Assembly (NCBI GenBank): GCA_964484675.1
Contig: CAZAFC010000003.1
Span: forward strand, 1-64,000
Direction of reading: 5' to 3'
Source of the DNA: CAZAFC01 sp964484675
GTDB taxonomy: Bacteria; Patescibacteriota; Saccharimonadia; Saccharimonadales; UBA4665
Length of the DNA: 64,000 nucleotides
Shown here: piece by piece, positions 8,575-15,838 of the stretch
Position numbering within the stretch: position 1 is the first letter of the stretch
How the letters are laid out: each line of letters opens with the position of its first letter
Program-made: the position numbers and the translations under genes
The notes under the pieces: model-generated
What the model was told of the DNA's origin: nothing
What the model saw: the letters and a program-made list of their open reading frames with translations, nothing else
The model's database searches: none

Positions 8575-9597
8575 TCACGCTCTTGGCAAGTCGGGCGCGC
8601 GGTTCAACGCCCACTCACCGACTTTGGCGACGAGCGTGAGCATATTGTGAGCTTCCATGCTGCCGAGGCGACGCTGAACTTCATCGAGGCTAAAGCTTCG
8701 CTCCAGATTGCAAGCCAGCCAGGGCAGTACGCCCGCCGCCCAATCGCTACAGTAGATCCGGGTATCGCGGTATGGCGGCTGGTAGCCGGTGTACTTGAGG
8801 TAGCTCTGCACGACGGCCGAGATCCGCTTCTCCGAAAGTCTGCCTTGGCGAACCCCCGACCAGTCAATGGCGACCGTGAAAACATCTTGCAGCGCCTCGT
8901 GGATCCAAGCGGCGCTGTCCCAATCACCGATAGCGTATCGCCTTCCGCAGCGCAGCACATTCTTGCCTGTTAAGTCGCGATGCGACGGCACGAGCGGTCT
9001 GTTCGCGGCCATTGCCTCCCAGTCTGCTATCAGTGCTTCGAAGGCTCGGATGGGGCCAAGCGCACGCGCAAGGTCTTGCGACCATGAGGATTTGTGAGCC
9101 TTTCCCTCATGCAGCCAATGGTTCCAGTCCGGTTTCGAATAGGTCTGTGGCCGATAGCCATCGGGCGGTATGGCGCCGGATCGATGGAGGTGCGTCAAGA
9201 TTTGCGCGAGCCACATTGGGTCGGTAAGTTTATTCTCTTTGATGGGTTTGTAGCCATCAAGCCAGCGGTGAGCCCGAATGAAGTACTGTGTGCCGTGTTG
9301 GTCGGCGACGGATGCAAGCACGTTGTCGGTTTGCGGCGGCGTAAGTATCTCGGGAATAAGAATGCGGGCGCTGTGCGCCGAGCGTTCAACCGAGCTACTC
9401 AGCTCGATGCGAGCCTCGAATCCGGGCTCGTGTGCGCCGATGACCATTTGCTTGACCGCGACTGTTCCCCGGCTGGTGGCGCACCGATATACTTGGTGCG
9501 CCAGGCCGCCAATCGCTGGCGTGGCGTCGTGCAGCTGGCCGAATTCAAAATGCGCGCAAGCTGCTTCGAGCAGCGTGTATGGAATCTGTTCGGACAT
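8575..9597 (-). CDS. Aminoglycoside/choline phosphotransferase-fold (APH) protein
   Basis: A 340-residue kinase-like protein. The APH-type catalytic loop is clear: VPSHRDLTGKNVL (H-x-D-x4-N), followed by the metal-binding IGDWDSAAW. The N-terminal lobe has a glycine-containing loop (IGGLAHQVYR) and the lysine strand TVAVKQMV. The substrate cannot be told: members phosphorylate aminoglycosides, choline, homoserine, fructosamine or sugars. It is a single gene, convergent with the flavin module and with its own upstream TGG-TATAGT extended -10 at 9645-9650. An antibiotic-resistance role is possible but not supported by context. Confidence 0.85.
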   Translation of the reverse strand: MSEQIPYTLLEAACAHFEFGQLHDATPAIGGLAHQVYRCATSRGTVAVKQMVIGAHEPGFEARIELSSSVERSAHSARILIPEILTPPQTDNVLASVADQHGTQYFIRAHRWLDGYKPIKENKLTDPMWLAQILTHLHRSGAIPPDGYRPQTYSKPDWNHWLHEGKAHKSSWSQDLARALGPIRAFEALIADWEAMAANRPLVPSHRDLTGKNVLRCGRRYAIGDWDSAAWIHEALQDVFTVAIDWSGVRQGRLSEKRISAVVQSYLKYTGYQPPYRDTRIYCSDWAAGVLPWLACNLERSFSLDEVQRRLGSMEAHNMLTLVAKVGEWALNRAPDLPRA

Positions 9598-10073
9598 GTA
9601 TGACGCCTTTTTAGAATTTTGTTTTGGCTCACATCATCGAATGTACTATACCAAGTTCTTGCCTGACGGCACAGTGTTCGACGGCTCTCGCGGGTGGGCA
9701 AAGTGTGTTGCGGGAATTTCTCTAAACGCTTTGCAGCGTGCCAGATTCCAGCGAGTTCGCTTCGATGTACACAAGTAACACTTCAGAGGATCAAACTGCA
9801 ATCGGCGCGCCGCACCGGTGAGAGGCTTCCAGGTACCAGGAAAGGCTGGAGCTGCTGCTTTTTACGGCGATGCCAACACGGCGTCTCCAGGTATGGCCTT
9901 AGGCCGAGCTAGGATCTCTCCGCCGAAATGACGAAAGACGCTTCATATAATAAAGTAGTTTTGCAACGAGATTTGTGTCCGAGGAAGGGTGCGATTTTTG
10001 TGCCTGTGCACCCTTCCTCGGTCGCAGAATTGAAGGTTGACGTTGACGTACGTCCGGACTAGTTCAGTGAGCG
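9598..10073. other. Intergenic region between APH gene and hisS
   Basis: This 476-base gap holds the APH promoter (extended -10 TATAGT on the minus strand, 9645-9650), a TATAAT on the plus strand at 9946-9951, and the perfect hairpin at 9979-10021. Small plus-strand frames (for example 9694-9912) lack ribosome-binding sites and recognisable features. The composition of 9780-9940 is GC-rich, like the neighbouring hisS island; it may be decayed coding DNA, but I cannot identify it. Confidence 0.5.
9979..10021. terminator. Perfect 14-bp hairpin downstream of hisS
   Basis: Arms 9979-9992 and 10008-10021 are exact reverse complements (CCGAGGAAGGGTGC) around a 15-base loop. There is no T-run on either side. 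It lies 52 bases past the hisS stop, so a U-independent terminator or 3'-end stabiliser is likely. A TATAAT 28 bases before it on the plus strand also allows a short structured RNA. Confidence 0.6.
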
Positions 10074-11384
10074 TTAGCCGTTGATGTACTCCACGAGTAC
10101 ATCAAGGCCGACCGTAACCGACTCGCTGGTGCGCATGTCCCTGAGGGTGACCTCATTGGTTTCCATCTCGCGTGGCCCGATCTGGACGGCGTAGGTGAAG
10201 CCCATCTTGCTAGCGTAGTGCATCTTCTTGGGAATCTTGTGCGGCTCCGTGTAGAGCATGTTGGCGATGCCGGCCTGGCGGAGCTTGGTCGCCACGCTGA
10301 TAGCAGCAGAGACCTGGTCGTCCGAGAACGGCATGACGATCACCTTGGCCGGGGACTGCGCCGTGGGCTTGATGACGTCGATCTTGCACAGCGCGTAGAA
10401 CAGCCGCGAGAGACCGATGCTGATACCGACCCCCGGCAGCTTGGTCTTGGTGTACAGGCCTGCAAGGTCGTCGTATCGACCGCCCGAGCAGACGCTCCCG
10501 ATTTCCGGGTGATCGTCGAGCACCGTTTCGTACACGGTGCCCGTGTAGTAGTCCAGGCCGCGAGCGATCCGGAGATCGATCTTGAAGCGCTTCTCGGGGA
10601 CGCTCATGGTGCGGAGCGCCGTGATGAGCGCCTCAAGCTTGGTGACGCCGTCCCTGAACGTGTCGTTCTGGATGCCCAGGGCGTTGAGCTGCGCCAGGAC
10701 CTCGTCGTTCTCACCGGTGATGGCCGTGAACTTCAGAACCTGCGCGGCCTGTTCGTCGTTCAGGCCGGCGGCCTTGAGTTCGCCGACCAGCTCGCTCTCG
10801 GTGATCTTCTCCATCTTGTCGACGATGCGGAGCACGTCCGAGGACGAAGTCTGCACGCCGATACCCTCGAAGAAGCCGTTCAACACCAGGCGGTTGTTGA
10901 GCCGGATGGTGAACTCACCGAAGTTGAACCGCTCGAAGATCTCGTTGATGATCGCCGGGAACTGGGCATCCACCAGCGGGCTGTTCGACCCGATGGTGTC
11001 GACGTCGCACTGGAGGAATTCTCGAAAGCGGCCCGCCTGTGCTCGCTCGGCGCGGAAGACCTTGCCGATCGCATAGCGCGAAAACGGGAACGTGAGCTGG
11101 TGCTCGTGTTCCGCCACGTAGCGCGCCAGCGGTACGGTGAGGTCGAACCGCATGGTGAGGTCGGTGTCGCCCTTGGTGAGGCTGTACACCTGCCTGCTCG
11201 TCTCGCCCGCCTCCTTGGCCAGGAGTATTTCGGTCAGTTCGAGCACGGGCGTGTCGAGCGGCGCGAAGCCGTACAGCTCGTACGTCTCCCGGATGATGCT
11301 CAGGAGACGGTTGAACTCAAGCTGGTACGCCGGAAGATATTCGATGAATCCGCTCGGCGTGCGGGGCTTGACTTGGTTGGGCAT
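10074..11384 (-). CDS. hisS: Histidyl-tRNA synthetase
   Basis: A class II synthetase of 436 residues that charges tRNA-His in the cytoplasm. Motif 2 lies around FRAERAQAGRFREFLQ, the histidine-specific motif RGLDYYTGTVYE around residue 277, and motif 3 around GVGISIGLSRL; the last about 90 residues form the anticodon-binding domain. The gene uses almost exclusively G- or C-ending codons (AAG, TTC, GAC, CTC), unlike the genes on either side, which suggests recent transfer or a different codon regime shared with the divergent GNAT gene. It has its own promoter and a leader of about 65 bases that contains an upstream reading frame. Confidence 0.96.
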   Translation of the reverse strand: MPNQVKPRTPSGFIEYLPAYQLEFNRLLSIIRETYELYGFAPLDTPVLELTEILLAKEAGETSRQVYSLTKGDTDLTMRFDLTVPLARYVAEHEHQLTFPFSRYAIGKVFRAERAQAGRFREFLQCDVDTIGSNSPLVDAQFPAIINEIFERFNFGEFTIRLNNRLVLNGFFEGIGVQTSSSDVLRIVDKMEKITESELVGELKAAGLNDEQAAQVLKFTAITGENDEVLAQLNALGIQNDTFRDGVTKLEALITALRTMSVPEKRFKIDLRIARGLDYYTGTVYETVLDDHPEIGSVCSGGRYDDLAGLYTKTKLPGVGISIGLSRLFYALCKIDVIKPTAQSPAKVIVMPFSDDQVSAAISVATKLRQAGIANMLYTEPHKIPKKMHYASKMGFTYAVQIGPREMETNEVTLRDMRTSESVTVGLDVLVEYING

Positions 11385-11449
11385 GCTTGCTTAGTCCTCT
11401 CAATCTGCATGGTTTTTACACGAGCGATCGGATGACCCCTGTGAACCAT
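11300..11449 (-). CDS. Possible leaderless upstream ORF overlapping hisS, two early His codons
   Basis: The first ATG of the predicted hisS transcript (11449) sits exactly 6 bases after the -10 TATAGT, the leaderless spacing seen elsewhere in the window. It opens a 49-codon frame beginning MVHRGHPIARV that runs past the hisS start in another frame. Histidine codons at positions 3 and 6 could couple hisS translation to histidyl-tRNA supply, but two codons are weak evidence. It may be incidental. Confidence 0.22.
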   Translation of the reverse strand: MVHRGHPIARVKTMQIERTKQACPTKSSPARRADSSNIFRRTSLSSTVS

Positions 11450-11451
11450 GC
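11407..11451 (-). promoter_or_regulatory. hisS leader hairpin
   Basis: An 8-bp inverted repeat, GCATGGTT at 11407-11414 and AACCATGC at 11444-11451, closes a 29-base loop and makes up most of the predicted hisS leader. It includes the upstream ATG, so folding could hide that start. There is no T-box motif. Confidence 0.35.
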
Positions 11452-11455
11452 GCCT

Positions 11456-11483
11456 ACTATAGCCTAAAACCATAAAAAGCCAA
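11456..11483 (-). promoter_or_regulatory. hisS promoter
   Basis: On the minus strand TTGGCT (11483-11478) is followed, 16 bases later, by TATAGT (11461-11456). The transcript would start near 11449. Confidence 0.5.
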
Positions 11484-11498
11484 AGTTAATACCACGTG

Positions 11499-11527
11499 TT
11501 GCCGCGTGAAATATCCCATGATACTAT
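11499..11527 (+). promoter_or_regulatory. Promoter of the GNAT gene and its leader
   Basis: TTGCCG (11499-11504), a 17-base spacer and TACTAT (11522-11527) with a TGA extension upstream. The start near 11534 leaves a leader of about 120 bases. The leader contains short stems: TTGGCT/AGCCAA (11533-11550), CTGACG/CGTCAG and CTGTC/GACAG. Confidence 0.45.
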
Positions 11528-11560
11528 GTTGCTTGGCTTAGAGTAGCCAACTGACGGTAG

Positions 11561-11656
11561 ATGCTGGGGCAGAGCCCGCAGACCATCGCGATTGTCGTCA
11601 GACCCAACGTGCCGCTGTCTTTGACAGGGGTATTTTTGAAAATCTGGAGGTTGTAG
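11561..11656 (+). CDS. 31-codon upstream ORF coupled to the GNAT gene
   Basis: ATG 11561 follows an in-frame stop and opens a 31-residue frame (starts MLGQSPQTIAIV, ends VFLKIWRL). Its TAG stop at 11654-11656 shares a base with the GTG start of the acetyltransferase. The GGAGG site for that start lies inside the last codons of this frame. This geometry would let translation of the leader control the downstream start. No strong ribosome-binding site precedes ATG 11561, so expression is unproven. Confidence 0.35.
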   Translation: MLGQSPQTIAIVVRPNVPLSLTGVFLKIWRL

Positions 11657-12246
11657 TGCCTGAAATCAGGTACGAGCCGGTGGACCCCGCCACGGCGCTC
11701 ATTCGCGAGAAGCTTGGGTTCGCCAATGTGTACCGTGAGGCGTTCGGCGGCGCACCGTGGTACGAAGAGTACACGAACGATGAGGTCCTCCGGGATGTGT
11801 GGAACGAGCACATAGGCTCGGGCATCATAATCCTGGCGTTCGACGAAGATCGAGTCGTCGGCCTCGGATGCGCCCAACCGCTGACCAAGGCCGCGTCGGA
11901 TGTCCAGGAATTCCTGGGGTCCGCGCCGAGCTTCACGGCCGACCCAGACGCCACATGGTACATGTCCGAGCTGGCGGTCGACGCCGACTACCGACGCCAC
12001 GGCATCGGCATGCAGCTGGTGCGACATCGCCTGCTCACGGCAAGCCACCGCGGCGGCACGCACTTCGCGTTCCGCACGGCAGTTCAGGGGTCGAACTCCT
12101 TCCTGCTGTACAAGAAGCTGGGTGCGCACGAACTGGCTGAGCGCCAGGACATGACTCAGAACCAGCAGGTTCTGGTCAACCACTCGCAGAGCAGGGAGCG
12201 CGTGTACATGCACGGCGAGATCAGCCCGATGCTCGAGAAGTTCTAA
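11656..12246 (+). CDS. GNAT-family N-acetyltransferase
   Basis: A 196-residue acetyl-CoA-dependent transferase. The core GNAT motif A is clear: WYMSELAVDADYRRHGIGMQ (strand 4, then the R/Q-x-x-G-x-G/A pyrophosphate loop). The substrate is unknown. It starts at GTG 11656 with GGAGG 5 bases upstream. Like hisS, with which it is divergent, it uses mostly G/C-ending codons, so the pair may have arrived together. It is preceded by a long leader with a coupled upstream ORF, an arrangement common for inducible resistance genes, and ends at a U-tract terminator. Confidence 0.88.
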   Translation: MPEIRYEPVDPATALIREKLGFANVYREAFGGAPWYEEYTNDEVLRDVWNEHIGSGIIILAFDEDRVVGLGCAQPLTKAASDVQEFLGSAPSFTADPDATWYMSELAVDADYRRHGIGMQLVRHRLLTASHRGGTHFAFRTAVQGSNSFLLYKKLGAHELAERQDMTQNQQVLVNHSQSRERVYMHGEISPMLEKF

Positions 12247-12276
12247 CCTCATACTACTCTCAGTCCTATCCGCTTC

Positions 12277-12322
12277 GCGGGGAGCTGCCGGTGCGTTTCG
12301 CACACACACGTCAGCTTCCCGC
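12277..12322. repeat. Hairpin after the GNAT gene
   Basis: GCGGGGAGCTG (12277-12287) pairs with CAGCTTCCCGC (12312-12322), 11 bp with one G-T wobble, with an inner TGCG/CGCA stem. There is no T-run. It precedes the intrinsic terminator at 12342-12371. Confidence 0.5.
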
Positions 12323-12341
12323 CCTACCCCACGAAACATGC

Positions 12342-12371
12342 CAGCCGCACTCAAATGTCGCGGCTGTTTTT
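12342..12371 (+). terminator. Intrinsic terminator of the GNAT gene
   Basis: CAGCCGC (12342-12348) and GCGGCTG (12360-12366) form a 7-bp stem followed directly by TTTTT. This classic terminator lies between convergent genes. Confidence 0.75.
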
Positions 12372-12383
12372 GTGCGGTAAAAT

Positions 12384-13556
12384 CTAGAGAAATTGCCGCA
12401 AAATGACGCCAAACAGCCGCGTGGCATCCTCGAGATTTTTGATTGGCACGTGCTCGTCGGCACCGTGCTTGTTCTGGCCGCCGGCGCCAATAATAAACGT
12501 TGGCACGTCGATATTCTCGGCGATCATCTGCGCATCAATGTAGCCGCTGTGCTGCCTAGCGGCTTTTTTGCACGCAACGCCGGCATGTGTATAGGCCCGT
12601 TCCAGGTCGGTCACTTTCTCACTGTCATAGGCTACCGGCCAGGGCTTGATATCGTGCCGAATCTCGGCGGACTGGATGCTGAGCCCTTGCTGCTCGGCAA
12701 ACTGCGTGAACAGCTGCATGGTTTTTGCGGCAGTGAGCTCGGCATTGGACACGCGAATTTCGAAGGTGACATCGGCAAAATCCGGAATGACGTTGCCCTC
12801 GCGCTGCAATGTGAGCGGCTCGGCCTCGGAGCTCACCACTCCGCCGTGAAGATAGGCGACATTCAGCGTGCTGACGCCCAGATGCGCGTCGCTGTACTTG
12901 CGAATTGCCATCTCAAGCTCGAGGAGCGCGTACACCGTTCCCGTTATGGCATTCACGCCATTTGCTGGATTGCTCGAGTGGCCGCTTTTGCCGCCCAATG
13001 TGGCGGTGATCTCAACGAGGCCGCGGCAGCCGCTCGAAAGTTCCAGTGTTCCATCGAGAGAAATAATAAGCTCGGGCGTGATGCTGGCCAGCACGCCGCT
13101 TTGCACAAACTCGATCATGCCGGCAAAGTCGTACTCCTCATCCACATACACAAGCAGCATGATGTCGTCGATCGCCTGCTTTTGCTCCACAAGCGCGCAC
13201 AAAAAAGCCGCCAGCGAGCCCTTCATGTCGGCGGCACCGAGGCCGTAGAGCGCATCGCCTTGCAGAATCGGTTCAAACGGATCGGTGCTCCAATCTTCCT
13301 TCGGCCGCACCGTGTCAATGTGACCCAAAAAGAACAGGCGCGGCTGATTTTTGCCTCGCACGATGAGATTAAAACGGTCGGAGTCGGCAATATACTGGCG
13401 CTCTATAATCGCGCCCGGAATATGTTCCTGAACAAATTCTTCCAGAAAAGTAACGGCCGCGACCTCGTTGTGTGTGGCGTCGACATAGCTAGGAATCGCA
13501 AGTAATTGCTTGGTTAAGGCCAGCGAGCCTGGCTGCGTTGAAGATGAGCGTTGCAT
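12384..13556 (-). CDS. M20-family metallopeptidase/deacylase (ArgE/DapE-like)
   Basis: A 390-residue co-catalytic zinc hydrolase. Metal-site signatures are FFLGHIDTVRP (first His/Asp), GAADMKG (bridging Asp with the following glycine) and DEEYDF (catalytic Glu pair). A dimerisation-domain insert follows, and the late His sits in GADEHVP. Family members remove acyl groups in arginine or lysine synthesis or cleave dipeptides; the rest of those pathways is not here, so peptide or N-acyl amino acid scavenging is likely. I start at ATG 13556 (GGGGA upstream); an earlier in-frame ATG at 13598 would lie upstream of the TATAAT at 13570-13575. Confidence 0.92.
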   Translation of the reverse strand: MQRSSSTQPGSLALTKQLLAIPSYVDATHNEVAAVTFLEEFVQEHIPGAIIERQYIADSDRFNLIVRGKNQPRLFFLGHIDTVRPKEDWSTDPFEPILQGDALYGLGAADMKGSLAAFLCALVEQKQAIDDIMLLVYVDEEYDFAGMIEFVQSGVLASITPELIISLDGTLELSSGCRGLVEITATLGGKSGHSSNPANGVNAITGTVYALLELEMAIRKYSDAHLGVSTLNVAYLHGGVVSSEAEPLTLQREGNVIPDFADVTFEIRVSNAELTAAKTMQLFTQFAEQQGLSIQSAEIRHDIKPWPVAYDSEKVTDLERAYTHAGVACKKAARQHSGYIDAQMIAENIDVPTFIIGAGGQNKHGADEHVPIKNLEDATRLFGVILRQFL

Positions 13557-14043
13557 GGGTTCCCCTTGTATTATATGTAACCAAGGAACGAGATGCATGC
13601 AATGACTCCCGCGGTCCCATCCTTGTTCCCTAAGATGCGTTGCCGCTTCTTAAGGCGCTCAGTGCCGGCTGGCAGATTTCGCTGTCGCCGGCTGCTCTAT
13701 TTTACGGTGAAGCTTCCGTGATGTATTTTGACACCCAGCTCGTTCCGTCGTGACCGGAACTCAAGCGCTTTATACCAAACTGACGCGCGTATTGTAGTAC
13801 GTGCTGCATGCCTTCGTCAACCACTAGTTTATAGTGGTCTTAATATCGCCTGGACCACGATTTCGATGTTATTTGGGACAGTATTTTCTTTGCTCATGAG
13901 CGAAATCGAGCGTACTTGGCGACGATTCTCGAAGAATATCACCCGCGAAATAATTTTATTTTTGACTTTGACGTAAGCTGTGAGCTATTGGTAACTGATT
14001 TTTAAGAGTAGCCAGCGGCAGCATAATGCTCTACACTGGGCAG
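13557..14043. other. Gene-poor interval with promoters
   Basis: A 487-base interval. It holds the minus-strand TATAAT of the M20 gene (13570-13575), a 7-bp inverted repeat ACCACTA/TAGTGGT at 13820-13838, and the -10 of the next gene. The frame 13728-13976 (TTG start) has no ribosome-binding site or family features, and I do not call it. The part 13840-14000 is AT-rich compared with its surroundings. Confidence 0.5.
14032..14037 (+). promoter_or_regulatory. -10 element of the HTH gene (leaderless)
   Basis: TACACT ends 6 bases before ATG 14044. This supports 14044 rather than the in-frame ATG at 14026 as the start, because 14026 lies upstream of the hexamer. Confidence 0.4.
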
Positions 14044-14574
14044 ATGATTTCATCTAAATTATCGCCATCGGTGATCATGGGCGAAATTGCATCTCATCCG
14101 AACGAGTTGAGTGTGACTGGCCTAGCAGAAAAGTACGGCACTTCAAGGCCGACCGTGTCGCTTGGTTTAAACGTTGGCTTTGATAGGGGCTGGGTCGAAT
14201 TGGGCTCTATGGTTACTGAAGGTCGTGGTTCTGGTTCACCGAGGCGATTGCTACAGCCGTCTAGCGCATTCTGGGTTGATTTTAAGCAAATCAATGATGG
14301 CTTCCGTGCTGACTTGACGGTGAACGAACACACAATGCTTACTGAGGCGATCGAGGCTGGAAGCCTAGCGCATAGCACTTCTCAAGAACCAGACAGCAGA
14401 GAACACATACAAGCTCGTGCGACTTTATTGGGCGGCGCGGCGCTCCTCTCCGAGCGATATGTGCTTGAGAATTATGGCTGGTTTAAGGACTCGCAAGCCA
14501 TGCTCAGTTTTATTACAGTCAAGGCCCTGATACAACCTCGCGACTCAGCACTGCCGACCGGCTCTCCTTCATAA
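14044..14574 (+). CDS. HTH domain protein of unknown role
   Basis: A 176-residue protein. The N-terminal about 65 residues look like a winged helix-turn-helix (ELSVTGLAEKYGTSRPTVSL as helices 2-3, then a short wing), probably DNA-binding. The C-terminal about 100 residues are polar with no recognised fold. There are no membrane spans. It is a solitary gene with no obvious partner; the next gene is convergent. I cannot place it in a named family, though the layout resembles small GntR-like or transcription-repair regulators. Confidence 0.6.
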   Translation: MISSKLSPSVIMGEIASHPNELSVTGLAEKYGTSRPTVSLGLNVGFDRGWVELGSMVTEGRGSGSPRRLLQPSSAFWVDFKQINDGFRADLTVNEHTMLTEAIEAGSLAHSTSQEPDSREHIQARATLLGGAALLSERYVLENYGWFKDSQAMLSFITVKALIQPRDSALPTGSPS

Positions 14575-14668
14575 CGCTCAGAGTTGAGATCTGCGACCAA
14601 CTTCGGCAGTCCTTCTGTGCGGAATACATGCCGATATGGCTATACGACTTTGCCCTAAGGCTGACGTG

Positions 14669-15571
14669 TTATGTGGGTGTGCTGCTGGGCATGGCGGATT
14701 CGGGCAATACTAAGCTCAGTAGGCCTTGCTGTCTGAACGCTGCCATCATGGTTTCGAACTTTGCGGGGTCGTTGCTGAGTCGGTATTGTTTGTAGATTTT
14801 CGCGAGCTCGAAATGCGATGGGGAGATGATGGCTGGATTTTCTCTGTACTTGGGGTCATCCGAGGTGAGGAGGCCCGCCGTGTAGGCGACTTCCTTGAGA
14901 TAGGCTTGCCCCTCACATGCGACCTTATCGGTGCGGGCTTTCTCGGGGTTGGCGTCGCGAATCGGTCGTTCCGCGAGTTGGCCCACATGGACGAGTTCGT
15001 GGACAAGATTCGTCGTGTTACTGATGTGCGGTGTAAACTCGTTCTGCGCGTTGGCGTACATCACTACTGCGGGGCGAGCGTTGACGTGATGTGTCATCAT
15101 GCGCCCGCCCGGGCCAATGCCGGTTGCTAAAGCAAGCGTGCTCGCAATAACACTCGGCCTTACATCTCGGGCCATTTGCTGCCCTTCCTTTCTTCGGAGC
15201 GCGTTGACTATTCTTGTGCCCATCAGCGTGGCCGATTCGATGTGTTGAGCTGGCCACGTTTCGAGCTTATTGCGCATGGCATCTTCCTGCACCGGTGTCA
15301 TTCGGCCGAATCCCTCGCCCAAACGCACAGTTTCATCTCGCCGCAATGCAATGATGGGCGTTCCCTGAAACCGATATTTGTGCGGTATCGACAGGACGCC
15401 GTCGTGGAGATTGGGCACAAATAAGCCCTGTGCATTTTCCAGCAATTGGCCGCAGGTCAGCTCGCCCAGCCGCTGCTGGACGGTTTGGTTTTCGGCCAGA
15501 TTGGTCATTGTCTCGTTGACGATACTGTCGAGGTACGTGTGGCGTTCGCTGAGCGATGGATTGATGTTCAT
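14669..15571 (-). CDS. Orphan protein with HExxH (HELVH) metalloprotease-like motif
   Basis: A 300-residue protein without signal peptide or membrane span. Residues 188-196 or so read LVHELVHVGQL, the zincin motif HExxH, in a predicted helix. A Glu-rich helix (KVACEGQAYLKEVAYTAG) about 30 residues later could give the third ligand. That would fit a small zinc peptidase, but the rest matches no family I know and the motif also occurs by chance. It is a single gene on the minus strand. Because Saccharibacteria live on other bacteria, an exported effector is possible, but I see no secretion signal. Confidence 0.65.
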   Translation of the reverse strand: MNINPSLSERHTYLDSIVNETMTNLAENQTVQQRLGELTCGQLLENAQGLFVPNLHDGVLSIPHKYRFQGTPIIALRRDETVRLGEGFGRMTPVQEDAMRNKLETWPAQHIESATLMGTRIVNALRRKEGQQMARDVRPSVIASTLALATGIGPGGRMMTHHVNARPAVVMYANAQNEFTPHISNTTNLVHELVHVGQLAERPIRDANPEKARTDKVACEGQAYLKEVAYTAGLLTSDDPKYRENPAIISPSHFELAKIYKQYRLSNDPAKFETMMAAFRQQGLLSLVLPESAMPSSTPT

Positions 15572-15815
15572 CTGTTAGTTGCCTGCGCGTAGTGCGGTGT
15601 TTGTTGATGTGTGCTGGGGTTGGAGCGCGCTCGGCGTATCTGTTCGTAATTGCATAAGCAGCTATTGTAGCAGAGTTTTCGCGGCGTTAGCCATGCTTTT
15701 TGGGTGCATTGATTTTTGTACGCTCGGCGTGCGCCAATCTTGGCGCGGCCAACAGCCTGCGCGCATCGAGAAATACAGTGCTGCTTCGTTCCCGAGAGCA
15801 GACTTGCGATATTGT

Positions 15816-15821
15816 TATAAT
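15816..15821 (+). promoter_or_regulatory. -10 element upstream of the tautomerase-like gene
   Basis: A perfect TATAAT with TSS expected near 15828, leaving a leader of about 11 bases before ATG 15839. The alternative GTG at 15824 would be too close to the hexamer. Confidence 0.4.
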
Positions 15822-15838
15822 TAGTGCATGATAATGTT

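Noticed and set aside
9278..9912. Small plus-strand frames around the APH gene start and the following gap
   Set aside because: They overlap the APH gene antisense or lack initiation signals and similarity to anything known.
9800..10021. Small stable RNA (SRP RNA, RNase P RNA or tmRNA) in the APH-hisS gap
   Set aside because: The conserved cores of these RNAs (for example the SRP GGAA tetraloop region or the tmRNA tRNA-like ends) are not present; only a simple hairpin is seen.
11385..11461. T-box riboswitch upstream of hisS
   Set aside because: The leader is only about 65 bases and contains neither the T-box sequence nor an antiterminator/terminator pair.
13728..13976. Small frame in the gap before the HTH gene
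   Set aside because: TTG start, no ribosome-binding site, no recognisable composition; upstream of it is ordinary intergenic sequence.
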